DNA of 64,000 nt from Isoetes taiwanensis. Its lineage: Eukaryota > Streptophyta > Lycopodiopsida > Isoetales > Isoetaceae. The notes under the pieces were generated by a model. It ran no database searches. It saw only the letters and a list, made by a program, of their open reading frames with translations, and was not told the origin of the DNA. Numbering within the stretch: position 1 is the first letter of the stretch; each line of letters begins with the position of its first letter. This document shows, piece after piece, positions 53,635 through 63,894 of the stretch. The position numbers and the translations under genes are program-made. The stretch is from contig JAJEKV010000045.1 in the NCBI GenBank assembly GCA_021234155.1, positions 6,414,406-6,478,405 of the forward strand, written 5' to 3'.

Positions 53635-54400
53635 CTTTGCTTTCCACGTAAATTTTCTTTGATATAGCACCTCTCTTCCTTCATTCATGATATTGTTTTT
53701 TCGATAGGGGTTGTCCTCTATTAGCCCTGCCATTACCTGTGTTTTTCTATGATCTTAATCTTGCCCTTTTTGCTTTTGACTTGGCCCATTGCTTGCTTTC
53801 TATCCATCCATATCCTTTTACCAAAGTTCGATCTCCGTTAGTTTGAGTTCGTTTTCCACTCTGTTGCCCCTAGCCTCAACCTTGCTTTCTATCGTTTTGT
53901 TCGCCTGTCTATTTCCACATAGGCCTCTTAACCATGCATTTGATTCGACCTCATTCACGAGACATCGTGCCATTGACAGACTGGGTCCACTCCATCTCAC
54001 CCCTCAGTTTTTTCGTAGCTCACATGGCTAGCTTTACTACTAATAGATGTCACTTCACGTCATCATTGTGTTTTTGGTCCATTTATCATTACTTCCTTTC
54101 TCATGGCAAACCATATGTATGGCACTCGCTTTCTTAATAATTTGTGACTTTACTTAGCCATTATGTTTCATTTGTCTTTTTTACCATATGGCTGACCTCC
54201 TTCCCTTCCCATCCCACCTTGGCATTTTGACCTCAATCTCTTCCTTTCCTTCGCCATAACCTGCTTTTGACTACTTACGCCTCCTTTTTTTTTTGCGTTT
54301 GGGATCCGAATTAATTTTAGCCTCTCAATTTCCTTCTTGACCTTCCTTTGATTTGGTACTAACATGCCTCCATCCTCTTCCTCCATCTAGCCCCTCGCTT
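53635..54400 (+). other. T-rich element copy 1, downstream part, no gene
   Basis: It resumes after copy Y with the duplicated CTTT. Composition and style are the same as 39.6-42.5 kb. No coding motif. Confidence 0.55.
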
Positions 54401-54419
54401 GCCAGAGTATGTTTCCTAT

Positions 54420-55070
54420 TGGGGCCCTTATTTATGGCTTTATGCATATGGTATTATTTGTCTTCTCCGACATCACCACACTTGGATCATCTTCCTTTTT
54501 ATGCTTCTCTTTGTCTTGATAGGGAGTATCTTACGTGGAACATTGTATACAAGGTGTTATATTACGCACATTCTCATTTTGTGCATGGTCTTTGGTTCTC
54601 AAGGTGGATTCTAGTTCTCTCGAAAGCAATCCATTTCTAGTCAGCCTATTGAGGGTTTTTGCACTTGTAGTGGATCTTTTTTCTATTTGGTATGATCATT
54701 ATTGGCATATTTGCTATTTGGCTTTATCTCGATAGGATGCATATTACGCTTGGCCTTTGCATTGAGATTTTCCCCATATGGGTTTTTATTGGATTATCTT
54801 TCATTTTATGCTTCCCTTTATCTAGATGTGGGTGTCCTACGTTGTGGTCCACAAGGTGTTCTATTGGGCACATTCTCATTTTGTGCATGGTGTTGCTATT
54901 TAACTTTATCTGGATATGATGCATATTGCGTTTGGCACCATATTGAGATTTTGCGACCTGGGTTTCTATTGGATCATTTTCTCCTTTTTATGCTTCTCTT
55001 TATCTAGATGTGGCGTTACGTTGTTGTACACAAGGTATTATATTGGGCGCATTCTAATGACCACTTTTAG
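54420..55070 (+). repeat. Three diverged direct repeats in T-rich element
   Basis: Phrases recur in order: 'tttatgcttctctttgtct' at about 54499, 'tttatgcttccctttatct' at 54806 and 'tttatgcttctctttatct' at 54988, each followed by 'acaaggtgtt.tatt.cgcac' and 'attct'. Spacing is uneven (307 and 182 bp), so units have gained or lost sequence. Confidence 0.65.
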
Positions 55071-55279
55071 TTGGTTTCGTGTTCTTGGCGTTCTTTTTTA
55101 TGGCTTTACATTGATGCTTATCTTTCTCTAGATGTCGCGTTTTTTTATGGACCGTTTTTTTGTTGGGTGGTGCTGTTTATTTCTACCGTGATGGTGACGC
55201 TCATTTCTATTTATCGTGTTTAATGATGTTGTAAATAACATTGTCTAGCATTATTTTGCAATGCATATTTCTTTTTACA

Positions 55280-55460
55280 TGATTGTTATCCACCCGTGGG
55301 GTGACGCTTTTTTCCACCATAGGGGTGATGCTATCTCCACCTGCGGGTGATGCTGTTTATTTCCACCTCGAGGGTGACGCATATCTCTTTCTACGTAATT
55401 GTTTTCCACCCGTTGGGTGATGCTGTTCTCCACCCTATTGGGTGATGCTCTCTTTTTCTG
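55280..55460 (+). repeat. CCACC..GGTGATGC repeat cluster, copy 1
   Basis: Six irregular units in which CCACC and GGGTG(A)YGC flank a short loop, so each can fold. It corresponds to the cluster at 55870-56130 in copy 2. Confidence 0.75.
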
Positions 55461-55605
55461 CTACATATTGGATTTTCTCTAACCATTCACGAGTGTTTTT
55501 TCGAGTTCTTTGTGTTGTTTGCAGGTTTTACGCCATCGGCTTTTAGTTAGGAAGTTCTCTGGTAGTCGGCCGATTTTGTGTCTCTTGCGAGTCCCTTCCC
55601 AGAAT

Positions 55606-56575
55606 CGCATCGATCCGAGCCATCGGATCGCCATTCTGGGGAGGGACGAGCCATTATATAAGGCTCTTTCCCCTTCAGGACCGGTTATCGGCGTCTTCTC
55701 ACAGCAGCTTTCTTCCTTCTCGTAGCTTCCCTCCCTTCCCGCCCTGCTCAGTACGCGGCTGTTTCATTTGTGTTTTTGGGCCATGCACTTTTGTTGTTGT
55801 TCACTTTGCATTTGCTATAATAATGTTTTTTGCATCAATATCATGCCATATTTTTCATATGTTATTTTTCCACCCGTTGGGTGATGCTTTCTCCACCTTT
55901 CAGGTGATGCTATCTCCACCTGTGGGTGACGCTATTTATTTCCACCTTGAGGGTGATGCTATTTATTTCCACCTTGAGGGTGACGCTATTTATTTCCACC
56001 TTGAGGGTGATGCTATTTATTTCCACCTTGAGGGTGATGCTATTTATTTCCACCTTGAGGGTGACGCATAGTTGTTTTCCACCCGCTGGGTGATGCTTCT
56101 CCACCTTCTGGGTGATGCTCTTTCTGTTTCTAATATGCTCTTCTTTGCAGTTTTTGATTGTGCGGCTTGCCTTGTCCCTGCCATGCATGTTAGTTTTTCT
56201 AACCATTCCGCGGGTATTTCTAGGGTTCCTTTGTGTTCTTTGCGGGTTTTATGCCGTCTTCTGGGGTCCTGCTTTCTTGGCTTCGCCATCGACCCGTCGC
56301 CTTCGTATCTCCAGGCAACACATTCAAGGTTCTTGGCAACCATTTCTCATTAGGGTTTTCCTCGAAAACCCGAAGGGCCAGGTTTTTTATCCCCGATGAG
56401 AAGCGGTCGCCATTACCCTTATATACTTTGCTGCAAGATATTGTTTTTCCTGGGTAGCAGGATATTGTTCCTATGGTCGGCTACCCCTCTCTATTCTTCA
56501 AACATTGTATACTGCTGCTGTGATGAATGACAAGCCTATCTACCGGTTTTGTGTCTCTTGCGAGTCCCTTCCCAG
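55606..56575 (+). mobile_element. T-rich element copy 2 (short, head-to-tail)
   Basis: 970 bp from CGCATCGATCCGAGCC to 'cgagtcccttcccag', again followed by AAT. The first 123 bp match the head of copy 1 and the last several hundred match its tail; the middle is missing. Direct abutment through AAT shows a tandem arrangement rather than two random insertions. Confidence 0.7.
55915..56070 (+). repeat. 27-bp minisatellite with self-complementary units
   Basis: Five near-identical 27-bp units, 'tttccaccttgagggtgayg' plus 'ctattta'. CACC...GGTG in each can pair. Because 27 is divisible by three, open frames on both strands show 9-residue repeats, which are an artefact. Confidence 0.9.
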
Positions 56576-56578
56576 AAT

Positions 56579-57430
56579 ACCTCCTTAGGATTCTGAAATA
56601 TAGAATTAAATGTATCTGAAACTAAATCTTGTTTGACTCGTCGAATTTGATTGTAAAGATCAACTTTAGACTCCAAAACTCCTGAGCCCACTCTCTATCC
56701 CATTTCTTTATCCAATCTTTCATTGGAACATTTTTTTTGTATTTAAGCTTTCATGCTAGGGAGCCCTTCCTCCCTTGATTGTGTCATAACAAAATCCCAA
56801 AAAGGATTACAAAATGCTCCCTTTCCTAGGGAGCCCTTCCTCCCTTGATTGTGTCATAACAAAATCCCAAAAAGGATTACAAAATGCTCCCTTTCCTAGG
56901 AGCCCAGTGTTGAATTTAAAAGCAACATTGCCCCTCCATCTAGCATAGGGAAGGTCCGCAAATACTAGTTTTTGTGGCACATGATCAGACTGCAAGAATG
57001 CAAGGTTCCCCTCCACAAAACACTTATCCATAAATGGGGCCGATTTATTGCTAAATAGAACCTGTCCAAAAGACAATAAACTTTGCCCATATCCTTTTGC
57101 TTATTTGACAAGAGTATGGGGCATTTGATGGTGGGAGGAGAACAAATCCGTTATTATTGAGGAGAGAGTCCCACACTGCCCTCTCCTCCCCTAAAAGTTT
57201 TCTGAGTAGCCCAAGCTTTTGGTTCCATACATCTGTCATATTAAGATCACCATCTAGAATCCAATTTTCCCCTGATTGGTTGACCCGTCACATACTTATT
57301 TCTCTCTATAGCACAACTCTTTCTGCAGGCTTGTTGGTACCATATATATTAATCAGTCTCCATTGAACTCCATCTGTGTCAAACTGTCCTGCTCGGTTGT
57401 TCATATTAGATGGAATGTATGTAATGAGGA
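56579..57430 (-). pseudogene. L1-type LINE, endonuclease and linker part
   Basis: In the minus sense, from 57430: 'GNILITYIPSNMNNRAGQFD' and 'GVQWRLINIYGTNKPAERVV' (the endonuclease 'w.l.nvYgp' segment), then DVWNQKLGLLRKLLGEERAV, 'WDSLLNNNGFVLLPPSNAP' (the 'F...ngL.Dlp..g..fTW' segment), later 'LDRFYLA'-like sequence. It then gives a linker with KWDREWAQEFWSLK near 56.7 kb. The LINE continues at 38323 after the T-rich insertion, and the frame joins when one AAT copy is disregarded. No 5' untranslated region or 3' tail was found. Confidence 0.8.
56761..56900. repeat. 70-bp tandem duplication in the L1 remnant
   Basis: 'gagcccttcctcccttgatt' starts both units (56761 and 56831), and both end 'aaaatgctccctttcctagg'. 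Sequence identity is essentially complete, so this is recent. Confidence 0.9.
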
Positions 57431-57759
57431 TGTTACCATTGTGACGGCACGACCACCGTGGTCTCTTCATCCACTGTAATATACTTTGTAACCATCTCAT
57501 TTATGAATAAAAAATTCTTTCAAATACTATCATTATGTTTTGAATGTGTAAGCAGTTTCCTTGTTTTTTATTGTGCATTGAGTATTCTCGACTCACCATC
57601 CGAGAAAAGTCATCGAAATATATCATAGGTGGACAGAACCTCACACGAAAAACTAATCTGCACATAAATAGGCCAAAAATTGCATATACTTTTCGTGTAA
57701 AATAAGAAGGTACAAAAAAATGGGACTCATATGAGACCCACTTTAATTAAATGCGACTT
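57430..57759 (+). mobile_element. Copy Z: right end of a two-gene transposon
   Basis: Homologous to 53310-53634: 'gacggcacgaccaccgtggt', 'tttatgaataaaaaattctt', a decayed palindrome 'attctcgactcac' at about 57582, and the terminus 'cccactttaattaaatgcga' ending CGACTT at 57759. It faces copy X across the L1 block, so X and Z may be two halves of one old copy. Confidence 0.8.
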
Positions 57760-58138
57760 AATGGTTCTCCCTTTCTAGATAACAAGGTGTTATAGTAATT
57801 TTAAAGAGGCATGTTTATACATGGTCATCAATTATCAAGCTTTGGTTTTGGAATCGGGCAGACACTCATTAATATTGTAAACTGCGAGGAACTAAGGGCC
57901 GCTTGGGAAACAACTTAATAACAATATAACTAGTGTCGAGCTTTGTTGGGAACTACAAAGACAAGAGTTTTCTCACCGCCTTTGGCATTACTTTCAAGGA
58001 CCGTGAGCCAAAATGTTTTCAATGAATGATTACGACCAGTTCAAATTATTTACTACCACTCAAAGAGGTGAATAAATATAATTATCTTAGAAATATGCTT
58101 ACGATCAATGATTACAAAGAACTAAATAAAATGATCTA
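57760..58138. other. No gene recognised
   Basis: AT-rich sequence between the copy Z terminus and LINE C. The first four bases, AATG, would be one half of the Z target duplication, but the partner was not found. Confidence 0.45.
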
Positions 58139-58935
58139 ATGGTGCAACTAATTCAATCTACATGCTTTATACATTATATCCACCTAATAAGTCTAACTAT
58201 ATTAGTCTTGCTTTATATGTTTGAATTTGTGGATAGATTGGAGATGCCTAGGGGACCCCCGCCGACTTGCGTAATGCTATTCTTAGGAATAGAGTCTAAC
58301 TATATTAGTCTTGCTTTATATGTTGAATTTGTGGGATAGATTAAGGAACTGACTAGGGACCCAAGTAAACAGAATGCTATCATACAAACTATCGAGGCTT
58401 TTCAGGAAGTCGTCTCACCTTTATCGGGGAGCGGTTGTTAAATAACATTAGGGTCTTGCCGAGCTGCTGCCTCTATCTCCATCTTGGCTTGTACATTGAC
58501 GGTGAAGGTAAGCTCGTGAGCAGAGGCATACATTGACCGGCTAGAAGAATAGCTGAGCAGGGGCGCTGGGATGCACCACATAATCCGGCACTCATATGTC
58601 TTGATGATGTTGACTTTACCGCATATACCCGGAGGACATACAGCGCCACGGATGCTGGTGCTACGCCCAATTCAACGACATGAGAGTTAACTTGGCCCAA
58701 GACAAAGAGTCTTTGGTCCCATCATCCGGCACCCACACCTTCCCTCATTCCTTACGAGGGCAGGTAGTGGGTGGCTCGATCTTATAAGTATTTGGGCATT
58801 GAGTTTTCTACTACCACACCTTTGGATACATCCATGAATTCAAGGGTGCTATGTTTTGAAAGCCACATATGCAATACAAAACAACGATCCTGTTGTATGC
58901 ATGGGGAGTCACGAGGCACACTTGTTGGGGAGCCT
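58139..58935 (+). pseudogene. LINE C, degenerate reverse transcriptase
   Basis: An old relative of LINE A. 'DRLEMPRGPPPTCVMLF' at about 58230 and a second partial copy at 58335 correspond to 'DKLRQLGTPP.LQNAI' of LINE A; a duplication of about 103 bp separates them ('gtctaactatattagtcttg' at 58190 and 58293). Later come 'RMRVNLAQDK'-like 'NDMRVNLAQDKESLVPS', 'YKYLGIEFSTTTPLD' at about 58783, and 'YKTTILLYAWGVTR' near 58870. The YADD box is not readable. No tail was found. Confidence 0.7.
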
Positions 58936-59025
58936 TGGTTGGGCAGTCCTCCTCTGCTAGAGGCGAGAAGTGTAGGGGCACAGCTGGCGTTCCGGCCATA
59001 GTATCGCCCCGGAATGATATCTGCG

Positions 59026-61305
59026 TCACTTGCCTAAATCACGCGTACCGCCCTCGGCGGTGGCGTGTCTGCGGCTAAGCGGTAACGGTGTGAGTAGCCC
59101 TAAGGCGACTTGCGAGAAAATATGTGCAATGATAATGTGCACATTTTCCAATGTACACACATTAATGTGGGCACACATTTCAAGGGACACTTCAATCCAA
59201 GTGGGCCACACCCATGATGCAATTAATGTACATTTCCCAATGTACACATTAATGTGACACACGGTCCATGTATGTGCACATTTGGCCCTGTATAAAGAGC
59301 AAGTGTTGTTCAATTATCCCACATGCCAAGGGATAATTCGGAAACCTATTAACCCACTTATTGTCTATATAGAGTAGAAACCCTAAGTAGCCAATTTTTC
59401 GATTTTAGGGCTTGAGAACTACCTTTTGTTTTGCCTGCCTTGGCGTCCCCTACTCATGCTCGGTGCACTCACCGTATACAAGCGAGGATTCATCCCCATA
59501 CCCGACTCCATGCTAATATAGGGCCCTCCACGTATCACTGCGACCTTGAAGAGTTCGATGGGAAGAATGAGGTCTTTACCACAACTCTCCCTCGGGGCCT
59601 ACCTGACTGCTGGCGTGAACATACATGTCGGTGAAATACATACATCAACATCGCACCAGCCATCAGAGGATGGTCCTCCACACTCTGCATAGACAAAGAT
59701 CGGCCACATCGCAAGGGAATCCTACCCAAGCTCGAGACTCAAAGGGATGTTGTGGCTTGAGTCTCCAGGAGTTCATTAGAGAGAAATTCATGGCAATGGT
59801 TTGGGCTGGCATAAGAGAACATGGGTTGTCCCTCCATGCGCCCCTCCTGTGCACTTCCGGTAATTTGCGAAAAGTCTCGAGTTTGTTGTAACCCGCGGAT
59901 GCCAGCCCAGGCTACTCCACGGTCATCATCGATTCGGAGTAGAGCGGGTAGGGGATCACTCCCTCCGGATCTACATAGCGTCAAGGTGACTAGAGGCCCT
60001 TTGCGTGTTCGGTGAACCTTTGGAAAGTCGCAGGGCACCACTTCACGGGTGCTCGAGCCCATGCCTTACCCACACCGGTGGTAAGCCATTAGACCTAGTC
60101 ACAATGATCATTAGGCCTTACACGCACACCCGGAGGGATCGTTCAAAGTGGAACACGAACCTCCTTCTTGTGATCTGGCCCCTTCACCCCACAACCGGTG
60201 TGGTTCTTGTACCTGAGGCGGATATGGTGTGCTAGAGAGTAATCTAGGAGCATCTACTACCAAGCTGAGTCTCTACCCCTTGTGGGGTTCACGAGATACA
60301 TCATCCATATACATCGAAGAAGAACTAAAGAACATAGATCTAATCTATATCATAGAGTTAGGTTCTTTAGTTGGGGAGTCAATATCTCTCATCTAGAGAT
60401 CTAGATAGCTGCTAAAAGCGATTTAATAGGCTAAACCTACGTCTGATAGTGGAAAGCGGTTTTGAACCATTAAATCGACTTCATCTTCCTAATCATGAGT
60501 TGCTCCTCACGACTGAAGTTCCGACCATCCCTCTTTGGTACTTTCGAATCAGGAAACTAATGGTGCCATTCTCAGACAGTGCAGGGCGGTTTGACTCCTA
60601 GGCTGACCAAAGCGGAGCTCTAAAAACCCTAGGAGCGAAATGGGCAAGTTAGGGTTCTTACTTAAATAAGCCAAAGGTTGGGAGCAGGGTTTCCTAATTA
60701 TCCCTTTAGGACATGTGGGATAATTGGAAATGGGCCCCTTGCCTTTAATGGCTGGAGTAGCCGTGTGCCTACATGGAAATGTGTGCACCTAAGTAGCCTT
60801 ACATGGAAATGTGTGCACCTTAATAAATATGCATGTGCACATTAATAAAAGAAATGCATACTGGCAAGTTGCTAAGACTCTCACACAGCTACCGTCGGTT
60901 GAGTGGGCGTGTACGGCGTGACGAGCAGGTACAATATCGTCCACGGGGCCAGGTATCGCATCTTCCGGAGCGTCCGCGACCTCAACAACCAAACCGCATC
61001 GGGACTACGGTGGGAGGTACATCCTTAGTTTCTCTAGATTCGGCGTTTTGAGGCGGATGGTCGGGCTCGGTCAGGAGCCCCTCAAGGATCGGTATTGGGT
61101 CGATTCAATAGCTGACCCTCTTTTAGCCATAGAATCGATGAGTTTAGCTATTTAATTGCCCATAATGACCTTCTGAATCTCTAGATAGCAATTCAACAAA
61201 GAACCTAACTCTATGATATAGATTAGATCATTCTTTGGTTCTCTTATGATGTGTGTGGATGATGTGTCTCTGTAACTCCTTGTAGTGGGAAGAGAAATGA
61301 GGCTA
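59026..61305. repeat. Rearranged inverted copies of an LTR-like element
   Basis: 59030-59410 reappears inverted at about 60990-60600 (shared words 'cgtac', 'tgtgtga', 'gtgcacatt', 'aattatcccacatg', 'ccaagggataatt.ggaaacc', 'aaccctaa'). 60240-60560 reappears inverted at 61300-61000 ('gatctaatctatatcatagag' type core and 'ttaggttcttt'). The two blocks occur in the order A, B, A-inverted, B-inverted, so it is not a simple palindrome. 'ctgtataaagagc' at 59289 and 'tctatatagag' at 59367 resemble TATA regions, which suggests LTR-type promoters. No enzyme is encoded. Confidence 0.6.
59430..60235 (+). other. Interior between the inverted blocks, coding unclear
   Basis: GC-richer sequence with overlapping open frames, for example 'HCDLEEFDGKNEVFTTTLPR' (59.53 kb) and 'VKYIHQHRTSHQRMVLHTLH'. 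It could be remains of a small gag, but I cannot identify it. Confidence 0.3.
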
Positions 61306-62230
61306 AAACTTTGTGATGGAAATGCTCTGGAAGTAACAGCCTGCTAATGAATCTTGACTGCTGGAAACCACGCACGGTTGTGGTGAGCGGGGCCCAGCCT
61401 GGAGGTGCGTTACGACGCAGGCGTTGTGATCGTTGGTCACTGGGGATCGTGTGACAGAGTCAATAACTGCCCGCTGGCGTGTGAGCGAGGCATGGGCCAA
61501 TTGCCGTGAGGTGGTGAGGCCTTCCATTGAGGTTCAAGTCGGTCTGAGCGATGTTTCAATCGACATGGGCGATCTCACGGAGGAAGCAATCCTGCCCATC
61601 GAAGCTGAGAAGACTCTGACCAGGGATATGTCCTTGCTGGCTATGCATCGGCGAATGCGGTTGGAGTCTAACGCTTCGACCTGCTAGTGGCTGCTGCGGA
61701 AAGGCAGGCAAATCAGCGGGCCTGCCGGCAAATCATTGCCGCATGATCATGCAATGGCTGGAGCAAACGCCAGGTCATCGCGCAATCTGACGCAGGCAAA
61801 TTCCCTATGTGACTCTTCCATGCGGTATGTGGAGAACCATCGCCGTGATAGTCGCTGCGTGTTGACCGCGCGGTATGTTGCGGCGCCGGCAAATGAAACC
61901 ACCGAGCGAGGCCTGGCCCTCACTCTTCCCGCACGGAACCCCGTCCGCAGTTGCGTGTCATGTGGAGGCCTGTGATAACATGGGCTGTGTATGAGAGATG
62001 AACTCTGTTGTACGGTGAACGCCGTATGAGGGGCGTCCTGATGGCTGTCGACTATGTTCTTGGAGACCAAGAGCAAAGCCAGCCATGTTCAGTAGCACTA
62101 ACTTGATAGGATCTTAAACCTCGAAAATGAGAAAAAAATTTTTCTTCTCATTTTGTAGTTTATACTAAGCTAGTAGCAGTTAAAATGAATAGAAAGCATT
62201 AAAAAGATTAAAAATTAATGAGCCAACATC
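61306..62230. other. GC-richer segment of unknown origin
   Basis: Base composition changes noticeably. Open frames on both strands at 61433-62076 are rich in Arg and Ala and have no motif I recognise. 'tacggtgaacgccgtatgag' at about 62012 can fold. From about 62100 the sequence is AT-rich again, with an inverted 'gaaaatgagaaaaaaa' / 'ttttcttctcattttg' pair at 62125-62155. Confidence 0.35.
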
Positions 62231-62235
62231 CAAAA

Positions 62236-62500
62236 AGTAGGGTGGTCTCCTTACGTCGGCGCGGACCAGTTTCTACATTCTAGAAAGCCGGGGTGCAGGC
62301 GCAGCGATATCGGACGATCGCTTTGACGCAAAAAGTTGTAAATTACCGTAATACCTTGATAATTCTAATTTTAAGCTAAATTAGTAGATTTAATATTACA
62401 TATTAATTTAATAGTGGGCCCCACCATGTCTCTGCGTCGCGAGGACGGGTTTCTAGATTCACAAAGGTCAGGCACGGGCGCAACGTGTCGAACCTAACAA
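62236..62500 (+). repeat. Two diverged direct repeats, promoter-like
   Basis: 'ggtctccttacgtcggcgcg' with 'gaccagtttctacattctag' at 62245-62285 resembles 'tgtctctgcgtcgcgagg' with 'acgggtttctagattcac' at 62430-62465; both continue 'a..ggt.caggc.c.gcgcaac'. The unit length is about 190 bp. They lie upstream of a possible TATA sequence 'tttttataaatga' at about 62557. Confidence 0.5.
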
Positions 62501-63558
62501 CTAGGTGTTTAGATGCCTTAGACAACCCAAAAGGTGGTTAAAGTTGACCTAAATTTTTTATAAATGAAGACAGTTCCCTCCCATTTTTCTGTTCTTCCTA
62601 GAACCCGCTCGTCTTTATCAAAGGCGATCTTAAAGCGCTTATCAGGTCGACAAACCGTATTAAGATGATAGCCCGCCGCGAAGCGGTACCAAAGGAAGCC
62701 TAGTAAAGCCCGGATCCTCGGTAGCGGTATTCTACGGCCTCTTTCACGAGTTCTTGAGCCTTCTCACGGCAGATCTTAAATCGGCGAGAGCAGGTCAGAC
62801 CGGAGCGACCACCTGAGCTCTTGGAGGGGCGGCCAGGCGGGCGTCATAAGCGAGATCCTCGGCGAAATTGCCTGCAGCGGGAGGAAGAAGCCGGGCAACG
62901 GCGGGAGCAACACGGGAGGCGTAACCCACGGAGGCCGAGAGGCAGGCGGACCCATCAGCGACCCAAGAACAACCCAGTGAGATCCTGCCGGGGAGGAAGC
63001 CCGAGGTGGGAGGAAGCGACAGCCGCGCATGACTCACCCGGAAGAAGAGGCCGACCTCGCCGCGCCCGTCCACAAGTCTGAAGCCAAGCCTTGTAGGGAG
63101 GCGGAGAACAAAGTCGGGAAGGCAGTAGTTCAAGAGAGGCCAAGGCCATAAAGGCAAGAGGAAGGTGGTCAAGGTTGGGAGAGAGAAGCGAGCCTTGTCA
63201 TCAGCAGGCCGTCGAGGAGAGAGACCCGGCCACTCACAAGCGGTCGGACGTGAAGACTACGTCTCTTGGGAAACGCAGACAGACCAGCTCTTAAGCCCCA
63301 GTCGTGAGAGAGGTCGGGCGAGCCCAGAGCGGAGGAGGGCGGGCGGTGGCGAAGCCCCGTTCCGGCGTGGGATAGGAGTCAAGGCCCCACGGCCGCAGCA
63401 GGAAGCATGTGATAGACCCCCTAAGGTCTATCGGAAGAGGATCGAGGGCACAAGCATTATATGGCAAAGTGGGAGGCGTACAAGCGCATATTACCAGGAG
63501 CCTTGGGTGAAACGATTGAGCGGTGCTTAGGCGAAAACCGGACAACGAAGCCCCCTCC
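62500..63558. other. Upstream region of the histone-fold pseudogene
   Basis: TATA-like 'ttttataaat' near 62558, then a pyrimidine-rich leader. From 62.8 to 63.5 kb it is GC- and purine-rich with long open frames on both strands that are Arg/Gly/Glu-rich and unrecognised. A clean hairpin 'gatagacc...ggtctatc' lies at 63411-63432. It may contain introns or an N-terminal tail of the histone-like gene, but no exon can be defined. Confidence 0.35.
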
Positions 63559-63894
63559 ACTAAAGCCAAAGCCTCCCGAGCACGGGGAAAGCGGGCAAGA
63601 AGAAGCAGCTGGAAGGCAGGGGCACTCAAGGAGATCCGCCACTTCCGGAAAATTCTGAGACTCCTGATTCCCGAGGCGCCCGTTCAATGATTTGGTCCAG
63701 CGAAGTCATGCAAGACTACAACCACGGACATCGCGTGACCGACGAGATCTTTCTTTGGCCATTTACAAAGCGGTAAAGCGCATATAGTAAAGCATTTTGA
63801 AGATTCAGCAGCTGCCACGGTGCGAGAGGTTACCCTCGCGAAGCGGATAATAACATCTTACCGGGCTACGGCATCAAGGGAGAAACGCCCTTGA
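63559..63894 (+). pseudogene. Histone H3-fold gene remnant, CENH3-like
   Basis: Histone H3 variants package DNA; CENH3 marks centromeres. A basic tail TKAKASRARGKRARR leads to GALKEIRHFRKILRLLIPEA, matching H3 'ALREIRkyQKsteLLI' and the CENH3-style 'LLIP.APF'. After frame changes it reads 'SEVMQDYNHGHRVTDEIF' (H3 'REIAQDF', alpha-1/loop), 'LAIYKAV' and AHIVKHFEDSAAATVREV (H3 '[20 protein letters not shown]', alpha-2), then 'TLAKRIITSYRATA' (H3 'TIMPKDIQLARRI'). The stop is at 63892-63894. One-base shifts occur near 63683, 63698, about 63750 and about 63775, and the 'CAIHA' part is shortened, so it is broken or mis-sequenced. Confidence 0.65.

Larger units (their letters stand above)
38324..55602 (+). 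mobile_element. T-rich non-coding element, copy 1 (interrupted)
   Basis: Inserted into the L1 LINE. It starts CGCATCGATCCGAGCCATCG and ends 'cgagtcccttcccag', with AAT on each side. Copy 2 (55606-56575) follows immediately after another AAT. Excluding the 11.1-kb transposon at 42497-53634, it is about 6.1 kb. The plus strand is very T-rich and has no convincing gene, so its open frames are compositional. The head has a TATA box; the tail has repeated 'ccacc..ggtgatgc' words. A subterminal inverted repeat links 'attctgggga.ggac' in the head to 'gtcccttcccagaat' at the end. The class is unknown. Confidence 0.65.

Noticed and set aside
55823-56206. Repeat proteins with YFHLEGDAI or LKVEINSIT units
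   Set aside because: The 27-bp minisatellite is divisible by three, so every frame without a stop shows a 9-residue repeat. No start context or flanking coding sequence.
55606-56575. 3' LTR of a retrotransposon spanning 38.3-56.6 kb
   Set aside because: Only the first 123 bp match the left side, whereas the rest matches sequence immediately upstream. There is no TG...CA, primer site or polypurine tract. Two tandem copies explain it better.
38324-56575. Helitron
   Set aside because: The 5' TC could be read, but the 3' end lacks CTRR and its hairpin.
61969-62045. Group II intron domain V
   Set aside because: A 'tacggtgaacgccgta' fold superficially resembles it, but the AGC triad and bulge are not in place and no maturase is nearby.
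62795-63629. Long Arg/Pro-rich open frames on both strands
   Set aside because: GC-rich sequence gives open frames in several phases. None has a domain, and they overlap the histone-like remnant in other frames.
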